DNA of 64,000 nucleotides, from assembly GCA_949987705.1 (NCBI GenBank), contig OX465281.1, positions 194,729,112 to 194,793,111 of the forward strand, written 5' to 3'. The DNA is from Thereva unica (taxonomy: Eukaryota; Arthropoda; Insecta; Diptera; Therevidae). Below are positions 32,913-44,205 of the stretch, piece by piece (position 1 is the first letter of the stretch; each line of letters begins with the position of its first letter). The translations under genes and the position numbers were made by a program. The notes beneath the pieces were generated by a model that did no database searches, had not been told where the DNA came from, and saw only the letters and a list, made by a program, of their open reading frames with translations.

Positions 32913-35492
32913 TAGTTTGTTTGACTGACTGAGTAGTTTGTTTCACTTACAATACAATTAGCCGCGAGGGTAATCTCCGTTTCTCCATGTACGTTGAGAG
33001 TTCCCTGTCGTAGGCGTAGGGTAATTTTACATTTACTGTGTTTCCATGAGCAGGGGTAGAGTATTCGTTGAGTTTACAGAAGGCTTTTCCCCTCAAGTTA
33101 ACTCGATGCTGTTTCTATGGCGGTTCTGGGTTGAAGCGACAGATAACTAATTTTACTTAGGGTTTCCATTGATACATGTGTAGTAAATGCACTTAAACAA
33201 ACCAATAAGCAAAACCCGGCTTAATCCGACGTGTTTCGTGGAGTTTCTTGGATTTACCGAAACATGTTTCGAGTTTCCACGGGTGTCCATTTGAGTTGGG
33301 AACACTTTAACTCAACAACTTAAAGTCTCTGTTTTCAGTCTGTGTACAATAAATTTTATTGTAGATTTTTCTTTAAAAGTATTTATTAAATATAAAGTCT
33401 CTTTTGACGTCCAAGCGAGGCGCGACTTTTGCTCTTTTTGTACCTTTGCTAGTGTACCGTTTTTAGTTGTGTGCGTGAACTCTGTTCAACCTACCCATTT
33501 TCGTTGATTTGAGCAGAATTGAAAATCTTTAATGAAAACTTTTAACTGTGTCTGTTTGCATAACGTATAACTAAGGTTCAACTCTGTTTGGAAACTCAGT
33601 AATGGGCGTTTACTGTGAGTTAACCCAGCGAAAACTCTGTCGACCAGTGTATGTCTCTGTCGACCAGTGTGTGGATTACCATTTTCGTACACGGGGCAAT
33701 ATTACGAAACAGTTGCGGGTGCATCTGGCAGTCCCGATTTTTCTACTGACAAATCCCGCGAATCCCACGGACCCCACATGTCTAGTCCCGCATTACTGAT
33801 CCCGTACTCGCGGGATTGGGTTCCCTAATTGTTACCTCCCGATACATCAGGTTTTTGTGTCTTTAATTAATCCTCAAATGAACAATTGAGTTAGAGAGGG
33901 AGAGATAGAGAGAGCGAGAGAAAAATGAATCAACATAGTGCAATCTACTAAAGTGTTATTGAAAAAGTTTCAATCCCTTTCAACACCAACACCCAAAATT
34001 CTAACGAAAATCATTCGTAAACAAAAAAAGAAAAGAAAATCAACTAAAAACTTTTCTAATTGTGTGGATTTGTACCTTGTGCCTTCTCCTCCCAGCCGAA
34101 AAAAAACCTGATGTTAACGTAACGTATACAGCACTCGTACATTTCTTTCTTTCGAACTAATAACGGTCGAACGAACAAATGGAACATTTCAAAGTGGACA
34201 AGCAAGCACTTTTCAACGAAAACATCTCAACCAATTCGTCGAGAAAAAGTGCACTTTCTCAAGTTCTTCAATCCTCTCAAGTTTTTAACTGCAACCCACT
34301 CGAATTCTTGGCCAAAATCAATATTTTCACCCGAAAGTTTTAAAGGTACATTTTTGGTTGAACTACATTCTGCACGACCCGAAACGGAGTTGCAATAACA
34401 TGCACTATGTTGTTGCTCTGGTGTTTGTTCTTGTAAAGGATACACCGTCAATTTTGTTTCAGATCTAATTAACATTTACCGGTGGCATAAAGTGCAGTCG
34501 GATTAGATGAGAGTTGCTAAATTATGGAGTAGCTGCAAGTCAGTCCTTCCTAATTAGACTTCCATAAAGGATCTACTTCCCAGAATTGGAATTACAGTTC
34601 CATATTGCTTCGTTTTGGAGCACGTTCGTTCATTTCGAAACGGCATAATAATTTACTTAATGGCTTTAACAGTAAAAAAAGGGTGAAGGGAGTAAAGGGA
34701 AAATAAACGCCACACTGACGTTTTATAGTAGTACAGAACAAGAAAACTTGTCAATAACCCGAGTCGGAACCTTTCCGTGTGGATAATTTGCTGTTAGTAC
34801 TTGTACTGTGAATGTTCAATGAAGGGGCGGATTACGTAGTTTTTTTTTATTTTTAAATTTCGAACGCCGAAGACCTGGAGCTCTTATTACCGAGGGTCAT
34901 TCAATGGCCGCTTGTTCGTTCTGAACATAGAAGTTTATTTCTAGTCGTAACTTTTAACGTTTCTATCCCGAACAATGGGCACCTCAAGCTTAAACACAAC
35001 CTCCGCTTCCAGGCTCTTAACAATTTTTATTGAGCTTACGTGATATAATTTTCGAACAAAACAGCCTTCAATCGAGTACCTATCAAGCGCTTACTCACCT
35101 GTCAGATGCACAATTTTGCTCCTTTCTCAAAATCGAAAATGAATTTTACAAGGAGACTTTGAGGGTTTCTTTTTGTTTATTCACGTGATGGTTTATGACT
35201 TATTGTTTAGCAAACAAGTGAGTTTTTGGAAGGAAAGACAAGTTATTATAATTTGTCACGGGTGGGTGGAAAATGACGCTGAAAATGAGTTTTGCTATCA
35301 GGATCATAATATAATGGTGAAACCTCAAGCGTATGTTTACACAGACAACAGGGTTTATATGTGGCTGAAGAAGGAATTGTTCGTGGATGTGGTTTATTCT
35401 GGCTATATTAAAAAAATAATTGCAGTGCTGTACATTTTTGAGAGCTGTTTTAGTTTAGATTTATAACCATGTTTGCAGGCAGTTTTTTTTAT
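32913..35492. other. No recognisable gene in 2.6 kb
   Basis: A GA-rich microsatellite lies at about 33893-33922 (gagagggagagatagagagag). Frames of up to 97 codons (35173-35466) show no domain. I see no RNA gene and no named repeat. Confidence 0.4.
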
Positions 35493-36002
35493 ATGGAGGC
35501 ACGAAAGGGGCCATCGCCAATGAGTTTGAAGGCCGATTTTGCACCTTGTCGAAACACCAAGCCAAGTTTGTTTTTGGGCCGCCTGCATAGATATACGAGT
35601 TGTAATCAAGGCGGGGCCGAATGTAGGATTTGTAGATTGCAGCCAAGGCGGCTGGCTGGAGGAGAAACTTGCATCTCTTGAGAAATCCAAGGCATTGGGA
35701 GGCTTGTTTGGCGATTTGGAATATGCGATCATTCTATCGCAGATCCTCCGTTAAAGCTACCCCTGCGATTTTGATATTTAAGTCAGCCATTAGATTCTAT
35801 TTTCCCGCTGAGATAGGAGGAAGGTACCTAAGTACAATTTTTGTTGGAGAGCAGGCAGTACTTCGTTTGGATGGCGTTAAATTCAACACGATTCATATCG
35901 ACCTAATGAAGAATCAATTCGATATCCCGGTTGATCGAAGTGGACATCAGTTGACGGTGGTAAAGGCAAAGGTCTGGCACGTACTTACTTACTTTAACGG
36001 CT

Positions 36003-37148
36003 CTACAACCGGGATCCGGTCCTGGCCTCGCGCAACTGTTCTCTCCACCGGTCCCGATTCTGAGCCGATGTCATCCAGTTTGGCATCCCTAAACTCTGAG
36101 CGTCCTGGTCCACGCCATCCTTCCAGCGAAGGTTGGGCCTCCCTCGCTGTCGCACCCCATAGGTCTTACCGCAGAGAACTTTCCGAGCAGGCTCATCTTC
36201 ACTCATACGAGCTAGATGCCCTGCCCACCGGAGCCTACCGAGCTTTATTTTCTTCACAACATCTATGTCGCGATAGCGCTCGTAGATCTCGTCATTGTAG
36301 AGTCTCCGGAATCGTCCTTCCTCACATACGGGGCCAACAATCCTCCGAAGTATTTTCCTCTCAAACATGCCCAAGAGGTTTGAGTGCTTTTTGCTAAGCA
36401 CCCACGTTTCGGATGCATATGTGAGAACGGGTAAGACCATCGTCTTATATAGTAAAAGTTTAGACGTTATGGTTAGATATTTGGATTTGAAGAGCCTTGA
36501 CAGACTATAGTAGGCTTTGTTGGCTTTTAGCAGTCGTGCGCGTATTTCTGGTTCCATGCTATTGTCGGCTGCTACTATTGACCCAAGGTAGGTAAATGAT
36601 TTTACCACGTCAAACTCGTGTTCCGCTACCTTGATTGTGGGACCAATGTTAGGTGTTCTTCCAGACGAGGCCACCATGTACTTTGTTTTGCTTTCGTTAA
36701 TGTGCAGTCCCAGATTTCCTGCCGCTTGCTCAATCTGAGTGAAAGCTTCTTGTACAGCTGTTGTTGTTCTTCCAATGATGTCAATGTCGTCTGCGTAAGC
36801 CAGTAATTGGGTGGACTTGTGGAGGATTGTACCCCTAGATGTCACGCCCGAATCTCGGATCACTTTCTCCAACGCCAGGTTGAAAAGGAGGCAGGCCAGA
36901 CCGTCCCCTTGTCGGAGTCCATTATAGATGTTGATTGGTCTGGACAGTGTTCCGGATACCTTTACTTGGCTTGACACATTGATCATGGTCAACCTACATA
37001 GTCTTGTCAGTTTGTTGGGGATGCCGAATTCTCTCATGGCTTTGTAGAGTTCTACCCTGGCTATGCTATCATAGGCGGCTTTAAAGTCTATGAAGAGGTG
37101 TTGAATTGAGTTTTGAAACTCTAGACATTTTTCCATAGCCTGCCTCAA
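36003..37148 (-). CDS. RTE-like reverse transcriptase, catalytic core to C-terminus (381 aa)
   Basis: The frame carries FIDFKAAYDSI (motif A, residues about 19-29), GLRQGDGLACLLFNLALEK (motif B, about 72-90) and LLAYADDIDIIGR (motif C YADD, about 114-126). It continues through NESKTKYM, YLGSIVAADNSM and the C-terminal RRGRPNLRWKDG-type block to a normal stop. This is the palm, thumb and C-terminal region that primes cDNA synthesis at the nicked target. It is separated by one frameshift from the upstream ORF (37162-37990). The catalytic Asp residues are present, so decay is mild and the copy is likely young. The start codon given is simply the first Met; the natural ORF is longer. Confidence 0.9.
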   Translation of the reverse strand: MRQAMEKCLEFQNSIQHLFIDFKAAYDSIARVELYKAMREFGIPNKLTRLCRLTMINVSSQVKVSGTLSRPINIYNGLRQGDGLACLLFNLALEKVIRDSGVTSRGTILHKSTQLLAYADDIDIIGRTTTAVQEAFTQIEQAAGNLGLHINESKTKYMVASSGRTPNIGPTIKVAEHEFDVVKSFTYLGSIVAADNSMEPEIRARLLKANKAYYSLSRLFKSKYLTITSKLLLYKTMVLPVLTYASETWVLSKKHSNLLGMFERKILRRIVGPVCEEGRFRRLYNDEIYERYRDIDVVKKIKLGRLRWAGHLARMSEDEPARKVLCGKTYGVRQRGRPNLRWKDGVDQDAQSLGMPNWMTSAQNRDRWREQLREARTGSRL

Positions 37149-37161
37149 GGTGAAAATCTGA

Positions 37162-37990
37162 TCAGTCGTTGATTTGCCTGGGCTGAAGCCACACTGGTAA
37201 TGGCAATATGATGTTTCTGGCGTATGGGGCCATCCTGTTTTGTAGGATAGCGGAGAATATCTTATACACGGTACTCAACAACGTTATACCGCGATAATTA
37301 GTGCACGCTGTGATATCTCCTTTTTTGTGTACCGGACAGAGGATGCCTTTTCTCCAGTCTTCTGGCATCACTTCCTGCTCCCATACTTGCACAATTAATT
37401 CATGAATCGCTTGGTGTAATGTAGGCCCTCCATATTTAACCAGCTCCGCTGCGATGCCGTCTGCACCCGAGGCCTTGTTGTTTTTGAGCCGGCAGATGGC
37501 TCTGCTAACTTCTTCTATGCTCGGTGGCGGCAGCATAGCATTATCATCAGATATTGGTGGAGCCTCCGAATCCTCAGTTAGCTCGCCATTTAGCAATTCA
37601 TGAAAGTGCTCTTCCCATCGCTCCAAGATGCCTTTAGGATCGGTGATCAGATTACCTTCTTTGTCCTTGCAGTATGTGCAACGTGGTGTGAATTGCGTCA
37701 TACTGCGGACTCTTTGGTAGAACTCCCGCGCCTGGTGCGGCCGTCGTTCTCTGTACTGTTCTAGCTCATAGACGAGATTTTTTTCCCAGGCTTCCTTTTT
37801 CCGTCTGTGAATTCTCTTTTCTTCTTTTCTGAGCTCTTTATAGTTCTCTTCGCGTGCCCGTGTTCTCTGAGACTGCTGCATGGCTCGGTACGCAGCATTC
37901 TTACGTTCAGTTGCCAGCTTGCATTCATTATCGAACCAGTCGTTCCGATCTTTACGACTTCTGCCTAAGATGGAATCAGCAGTGCTAATA
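37162..37990 (-). pseudogene. RTE-like ORF, upstream part: linker and RT fingers
   Basis: It contains RKDRNDWFDNECKLATERKN near the 5' truncation point, REFYQRVRSMTQF, a Cys-pair CTYCKDKEGNLI, LKNNKASGADGIAAELVKYG and CTNYRGITLLSTVYKIFSAIL (RT motifs 0-2). The first Met of the open stretch is at 37881, but coding homology continues to about 37990, where the element is truncated. A frameshift at about 37150-37190 separates it from the YADD-containing half. No endonuclease domain remains. Confidence 0.85.
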
Positions 37991-38250
37991 CAGCAGGTCT
38001 GGCACGTGCTTGTCGTATATTCTCGTAGGAGTAAGAGAAATGCAAAGTACTGTCATCGGCGAAGCAGTGAAGTGGGTTGGAGGGGATTGAGATCAGATCA
38101 TTAATGAAGATTAGAAAAACTGCGGGTCATAGATCTGACCCCTGCGGAACTTCGGCCGAAATGGCGTGGGGGTTGGATTCAACGCCAATACTACCTTGAT
38201 TGAACGGCCAGAAAAAAAACTCTTAATCCAGTTCCTTAGAACTATCTGGG

Positions 38251-40984
38251 GAGCAGGAAGAGCAACCATGTACTATCTGGAAATTTGCACGTGCACGTGT
38301 CGTAACTATTTCGGGCTGATGGTTGTGCAATCATAATCCCTAAGCCCCATGATACACGAGGCAATGCATTGACGAGAGGCTAACAACCTCACATTGGAAA
38401 AAAATATTAAGGAACAAGCAACATCCCAAGTAAAAAAACAGTGGGTGTCTGTGCTTATGTACGCGCATTAGAAGTTATACTTCTTTGGCGTGATTTTAAG
38501 ACTAATTTTTAATTTGCATACAGATATTTTATTGGATTCTTTCTATTTTCGTGCGTTGGAAGGTGCAAGCATCATGATGCCGACACGCTCAAGGTTGTGG
38601 GCTCATTAGGCCTAATTACAATTATCTTAAAATGGGCTTTAGATGCCTCACGAAATTCTCTAAGACTGGCTAATTTTCTACCAAAACGTAATGAACGTTA
38701 AGTCGTAACCTGGATCAGCATTTATTTACCTAATAATACTGTTGGTACTTCTAAGCCTAACTCACTTCTTTTTTGTTTCTTTTCCCCTTACCTTCTGATT
38801 GAGGAATTTAGCTTCTCCTTCACTTTAGTCAATAGATCAAACGATCGTACCATTATAGTCTAAGACGTTTGACGTTTTTCAAAAGACATGGTCTCTGTCC
38901 TCTGTCACATTGAAGAATTCCAAGCATAGCGTAGACTCATCTTGCCGGTATGCTCTCGTAACTCACCTCTCCATGCTCTCTCGTGACTCATCCCTCCACG
39001 TTTGTTATGAGCCTGTGGGTTCATCGACCTTGGAGAGATTCATTCTACTTCCTTTGCCACTACTGAAAAAAAAGTCATTTCCAAATTCTGTTCACTTCCC
39101 TATCTTCTTCTTCTAGTTGTTACTCAATTAAATTGAGCGGGTTAGGGTAATTGATATATGATACGAAGAGTTTCATACATTAATATATCGGGCAAATACA
39201 GCATCAACGCTTCAGACGTTTGGCCGACAACAAATACCCGAATCTGTCCAAATACCATCGTTGGAAGCTTGACATTGGACATTCGTAGTTCGAGTAGCGG
39301 TCACACGATGCGTACTACTACCTATCAAAAGGATTGGATTGGAGTTGAAAAAAGGTATCAAAAGGATTGGATTGGAGTTGAAATACTTGCCCTCCATAGC
39401 TCCTACCCCTTCGCCTATATCGTAAGCAGGCCGTATCAGAACATGAAAATTGGCAACGTGCAGCAAATTAGGGCATGAGAGCAGGCTGCAATCAAAAGTA
39501 TTTTTATTGGCTGAGGCTGGTAATATGAGAAGCAAAGCAGCGTGCTGCATGTTCTTATCATGTCTTAAATTTGCAGTAAGCTGCATATTTGAGGTTTTGA
39601 TACATCTTAAATTTTGCAGCATGCTGCTTATTTTAGGTTCTGATAGAGCCTCCAGCAAACCCATTGTAGCTGCATACAGGCCTGGAAGCAGCCGGTGCCG
39701 GTCCTACATTTCCTTGAATGGATAACATTTCTCGTGTAATAATATAGTGGAGCCAAGTTTTTAAGTTTATTTTTGCAGTAAAAAGTTTTAATAAAATATT
39801 GAATTTTATCACTTTTTTCTGCACCTGGATTACCAGTGATTAGTGTTTCAGTGATTGAATTAAAACAATTTCAAAAAATTTAGTGAATCAATATGTTTTA
39901 ATGGTTTAATTGTGAAGGTGACCAATTTTGTTTGCATTCGCTATACTTTTGTCGAGTTATTTTAGGGCAAAAAAGTTGAATTTGTGTGGTTATTGAGTTA
40001 AAAGTGAATTTAAAGTGATTAAAAACTGTTATATAATAATTTTTAAAAATATTAAAACACGTGCACGTGCAGTAAAAAATGTTAAAATACAATATTTTGC
40101 CACTTTTTACAAATTAAAAACTTGGCGCGTCTATGATATTACACTACGAGTTAGAGAAATTGCCTTCCATCCCGTAAAACCCCTCACCCACAAACAGCAC
40201 ACAATAAACACTACGAATCTTCCTATGCCCACGAAAAACCAAACTTACGCTTATCTGTTGACTCGAATATGAAATTTATTTCCCTCCATAGCCTCAGCAT
40301 AAAAACCCCCTCACGAATCGACATCGTGAACCGGCATCGGCTACGAGTAATAGTAATCACGGCATACAAAAAATTTTCTGTATACCGTGCATAATAATGA
40401 TAATCCCAGTGCGCATGAAGAATGGAAGTTGAAAAGCTTACCCTCCATTGCCTCCACCCCTTTGCCCATATCCTCCGTGCAAAGCCTTCTCCGATTCCTG
40501 CGTTGCGCGTTGCGTTGCGTTGCGAATTCTATTTTTCAAAACGCGCCTAAAGAAGTATAACTTCAAAAATAAAACTCGCCCGCAGCTAGCATCCACGCTT
40601 GAGTAAACATACTTAAGACTCGCCCGCAGCTAGCATGCCGCTGGCAAGTACAAACAGTGTCAAAGGGTTATATTTAAAAAGAAAGAAAAAAAATATTTTC
40701 GTAGAATAAAGCATTCTACGATATTTAAAACAGACAGATATGAGTATTTTGTAGTCGTCATCAGTAGGTGCTGGAACGGTTGAGACTGGGAACGAACCTT
40801 TGCCCTTCATGTTGACCCCTGAGGCTGCGGCGGAAGCTATTGCCTGGGCCTCTGCAGAGCACGAATCTTATACTCTGTACTATGAGTCTTTCTCTAGAAA
40901 AAATGCAAAATGATTGGGAATCGCGAATACGAAAAACCAACACCTTAGCCAGCTTCATTAATACGGGAGTTATAAGGAATCGAG
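38251..40984. other. No recognisable gene; short direct repeats
   Basis: A tandem duplication of about 32 bp lies at 39325-39384 (tatcaaaaggattggattgg). The block actcgcccgcagctagcat occurs twice at 40574-40634 and once more at 24826, where it flanks the Tc1-like element. Reading frames of up to 150 codons on opposite strands at 39158-39725 overlap and lack domains. Minus-strand frames at 40613-40958, including a Ser/Ala-rich stretch, could belong to the Polinton-like remnant but are not recognisable. Confidence 0.4.
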
Positions 40985-41191
40985 TTATTTGTGTATATGA
41001 AATATGTGGAACTCTATTTTTAAAACATTGTATTCTTGCGAGGTAGCTGTTGCTCGTGGAAATAAAAATGGATTGCTAGAACGAATAAAATACCAGCTAA
41101 AATTCCAAAGTGTTGAATGCACAAAGTATGGTTTTTGATTTAAGCTGTTCTGTAAGTGGCGACAGTTGATCTTTGAATCGCTCGCATTCAT

Positions 41192-41319
41192 CTATCCTAT
41201 TGCATGGACACAGTGTGGTGAACGATGCGTATGGTCGAAATCCACATCATATGCATTTATCTGAAGATAACAAAAGTAACATTTCACACGATCTTTGATG
41301 TTTGTGTAACAAATCCACT
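41192..41319 (-). pseudogene. BIR-domain ORF, 3' part (zinc-binding half)
   Basis: On the minus strand, directly next to the Bel/Pao LTR, the frame reads YTNIKDRVKCYFC and then RSPHCVHAIG before a stop. C-x2-C, then H-x6-C, with KDRVKC before the first Cys pair, is the zinc-binding half of a BIR (baculovirus IAP repeat), the caspase-binding fold of inhibitor-of-apoptosis proteins. The spacing from the second Cys to the His is about four residues shorter than usual. It belongs with 50634-50725, from which it is separated by the retrotransposon and by a one-base frameshift near the junction. Beyond the stop, other frames give a Lys/Glu-rich stretch and a possible membrane helix (about 41062-41106). 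Confidence 0.7.
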
Positions 41320-41916
41320 TGTTCAAGTACGATAAAATATTGTACGCCGAAATTATGCAAAATGTCCAAGTCCGAAATAAATTTTGATTTAATATATTTC
41401 CCTTTTTATAACCAAAAACGGTTTCCGCACATCCACTCAAAATCAGTATATTAGGAAATGATCGAAAGAAATATTTAATAAAATTCAAAGAAAAAAATCG
41501 ATTTTTTATGTTTTTATAATTATTTATTCTCTAATACAACTTCTCGAGTTTATGGCCGAAAAACGAATAATAATTTTTACAAAAAACGGTAAAAAAAGCA
41601 AGTAGATATTCGAAAATTAATTGTTATGCATTGATCGATTTAACTACTGCTCCATCTACATTTGAGAAAAATTAATTATTAAAAGTTATAAACTAAAGTT
41701 GACAGTTCAATACATGTGTTTTAGAAGGTAATATAAACAATGTCATAAAAGGAAAGTTACTTAATAAATTAAATTTAATTCAAATTTCTTCCAGATCCCA
41801 GTCACCAGCCATTCAGCCTGCAGATAATTAAAATTCTTCAGATAAGTGATGTGCAAAGTGACCATAAATTCTTTGTTGAAAATATTTTTTCCTTTTTCAG
41901 AAGACGATCGTGAACA
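41320..41916 (-). repeat. Bel/Pao 3' LTR
   Basis: The plus-strand read starts TGTTCAAGTACG and ends GATCGTGAACA. It is the downstream LTR in the element's own orientation. The neighbouring internal sequence (accccagggtttcaagg region) lacks a strong polypurine tract. Confidence 0.93.
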
Positions 41917-42089
41917 TACTCCGGGGCCTTGAAACCCCAGGGTTTCAATGATTGTAGGCTGCTCGTTTGATCGACGTTTTCATTTGAATGGGGCAATTTT
42001 GGAATACTGTTCTAGCGAATCTAAAAAAAAACTAAACATGGAATGATGAAATGGGTAGGATAGGAAAGTTTTTATTTTTTGTTTTGTTT

Positions 42090-42754
42090 TTAATTAAGGT
42101 TAGCTGCTGGTGCTTCTGAGGTTTTTGTTATATAATTGTCATTAATGGGCAAGAGACATATTTTTGTAATTGCCCTCTTGCAGATTGTGTCCTTGGTCTT
42201 TAGTGTTACTACTCTTACTAAGCCCTCACGGCCAGGATGGATTTCAACTACCCTGCCTAATGGCCATTTGCATGGTGGAGTATTTGGTTCATGAATTAGT
42301 ACTAAGTTACCGATTTCAATATTTTTGGTTTTAGTTGCCCACTTGGATCTCTGTTGTAAAGTATTTAAATACTCGTGGTGCCATCGTTTCCAAAAGGACT
42401 GCATAAGCTGTTGCATGTATTGCCATCTACTCAAACGGTGCTCACGTTGCTTCAGGATCGTCAGACATAGCGCAAAGAGGTCTGGAATTCAGACACGCTT
42501 CAATTTGGATTGTTGTTGTTGTTAACTCTTCGAAGGTGAGCTTGCTGTTTGACAAAATTCTTTTTAAATGATGTTTTGTAGATTTTACTCCTGCTTCCCA
42601 AAGGCCTCCGAAATGAGGGGACGCAGGAGGTATAAAGTGCCAATTTATGTTCTCTTTGATTGCTGAATTAGCTATATCCTCGTGCATATGTAGCAGATAT
42701 TGATTAAATTCTTCTTTTAGGATATTTTTAGCACCAACGAAATTGGTTGCATTA
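42090..42754 (-). pseudogene. Bel/Pao integrase, second half, and C-terminal domain
   Basis: The strand-transfer core resumes after the Helitron with NATNFVGAKN. It then gives WHFIPPASPHFGGLWEAGVK, which carries the catalytic Glu (GGLWEAGVKS), and LNSRPLCAM. A frame change near 42440 leads into the 114-residue C-terminal segment (LVLIHEPNTPPCKWPLGRV, PGREGLVRVVTLKT), a domain typical of Bel/Pao integrases. The Helitron insertion point is exactly between codons of the core, so the break is recent relative to the frame. Confidence 0.88.
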
Positions 42755-43840
42755 TCTTCTATATTAATAAAAGAAAGTGTGTGGCTGTAAGTCTGTGTGT
42801 CTGTGTATCTGTGTGTCTGCTTGTGCGTACCGTCACGCATTGTAGCCAAACTAGAAGAGATAGAAATCTGAAATTTTTTTTGTAGATGCATGGATACCCC
42901 AGAAGGTGGAAGTAAGTTTCCGTTTTTCGCTATTTTGATTAGTTTTTTTTAATTAATTAATTAGTACGATTTGTCACCATTTTTTACGCTCTACGCCTGG
43001 TATCTCGGCTAATGTATATCGTAGAACATTATGAATGCCACCAATTGAAAGATTAGACAATTCTGGTTTAAAATTATTTGTTTCAAATCTCAGAAAGGCG
43101 ATTTTTCGAAATTCATTCCCTAAGGGGGTGAAATGGGGTTTACCCAAACCGCTGGAGCTATAGGGCTGAAATTTTGGCAGTGCATCCCTATAATGACGTG
43201 GACATCCACTAACAAGCGATTTTGCGAAACTTATCCCATAAGGGGGTGAAATGGGGTCAACCCAAAACCGCTGGAGCTATAGGGCTGAAATTTTGACAGT
43301 GAATCCCAATAATGACGTGAACATCCACTAACAAGCGATTTTTCGAATTTCGTTCCCCAAAGGGGGAAATGGGGTTTACCCAAACCGCCTAAGCTATAGG
43401 GCTGAAATTTTGACAGTGCATCCCTATAATGACGTGGACATCCACTAAGAAGCGATTTTTAGAAATTCATCCCATAAGGGGGTGAAATGGGGTGAACCCA
43501 AAACCGCTGGAGCTATAGGGCTGAAATTTTGACAGTGCATCCCTATAATCACGTGGAAATGAATGACTCAAAATTTACTTTATTTAGGATTCTTTTGTCA
43601 CTTCTCTTGATGACATATACACACCAATCTCTGCTTCAAAACTTGCAGATTTGTTGAGCAGAGGTGATATACGCAGCAATTTGTTTACCATGATTATTAA
43701 AAAAATGCTCTATAATAAACCTTTTTTAGGGATAATAACAACTGACTTTTTTGTTTGTTTTTTTTTTTTCAAGGAAAACAGTGCACATAATAAACAGTTT
43801 TTATTTAAAGGCGTTGCAAGGCACGCGGGTTTTATGCTAG
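42755..43840 (+). mobile_element. Non-autonomous Helitron inserted in the Bel/Pao integrase
   Basis: It starts TCTTCTATATTAATAAAAG and ends gcacgcgggttttatgCTAG, between A (42754) and T (43841). Joining the flanks keeps the integrase reading frame across the site, which fixes the ends. It has a GTCTGTGTG-rich 5' region, no ORF, and an internal array of four 119-bp repeats. The 3' end is closely related to that of the Helitron at 1644-4196, so both belong to one family with different bodies. Confidence 0.92.
43091..43565 (+). repeat. Four tandem repeats of about 119 bp within the Helitron
   Basis: Each unit contains aagcgatttttcgaaattca, an 'agggggtgaaatgggg' block and ggagctatagggctgaaatt, beginning near 43094, 43210, 43333 and 43450. 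The repeats are contiguous and have no unique spacers. Confidence 0.88.
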
Positions 43841-44205
43841 TCTGAATATATGTCGGTGCAGAGGCCCCTTCTTCCAACGAATCTCTTCAAGGCGGCAAGA
43901 AAGGCTTGAGCGGTTAATTCGGAAACGGTTTCAATATGTATTGCCCTAGTGGCTAGGCACACAAATATAGCTAGGTAACATTTTTGAATTTTTGAATTCC
44001 TAAGTTTTGAACTTTTAATATCCAAAGGGCCACAGTAGTCAACACCTACATGTTGAAATGGATTTGACATTTGTACGCGGGGGGTGGCAAACTGCCCATG
44101 AGCTGCTGCCGATACTCTTGTTTTTGCCTGAAACACCTCAACCATTTGTGAATGTGCCTTTTAATAACGTTTCTGGCATTGATTATCCAATATTTTCGAC
44201 GTAAG
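43841..44205 (-). pseudogene. Bel/Pao integrase, zinc-binding end and first half of the core
   Basis: After the hAT MITE the minus strand reads LRRKYWIINARNVIKRHIHKW with Cys in LRCFRQ. A frame change leads into NPFQHVGVDYCGPLDIK (first catalytic Asp), CYLAIFVCLATRAIHIE and RGLCTDIYSD (second catalytic Asp). The zinc-binding start (LHGGIQLMICTLR) is stranded on the far side of the MITE near 45180-45230. The Helitron cuts the core directly after the second Asp region. Confidence 0.85.

Larger units (their letters stand above)
35983..37994 (-). mobile_element. RTE-like LINE, 2.0 kb, 5'-truncated, with 13-bp target duplication
   Basis: AGGTCTGGCACGT flanks it at 35970-35982 and 37995-38007. On the minus strand the element ends in the stop codon, gccgttaaagtaagtaagt, so its tail is AAGT repeats rather than the GAA repeats of the copies at 20591 and 30121. 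The endonuclease domain is absent, and the coding part starts within the linker before the RT. The short 3' untranslated region with a simple-sequence tail supports an RTE-type clade, although I cannot exclude a related non-LTR clade. Confidence 0.88.
35493..38250 (-). mobile_element. CR1-like LINE fragment, copy B, split by an RTE-like LINE
   Basis: 35493-35982 and 37995-38250 are the two parts of a minus-strand CR1-like copy homologous to about 18110-18750 of the first copy (ggcacgaaaggggccatc, gaagcagtgaagtgggttgg, aatggcgtgggggttgga). It is diverged and frameshifted. The RTE-like insertion duplicates 13 bp of it. Confidence 0.8.

Noticed and set aside
36003..36397. A plus-strand frame reading through the RTE copy (35669-36397, 242 codons)
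   Set aside because: It is the antisense shadow of the reverse transcriptase ORF, which has clear RT motifs on the minus strand.
39158..39725. Frames of 91-150 codons on both strands
   Set aside because: They overlap on opposite strands, contain a tandem duplication and have no domain.
43091..43565. A CRISPR-like array
   Set aside because: The four 119-bp units are contiguous with no unique spacers, and the host is a eukaryote. They are tandem repeats within a Helitron.
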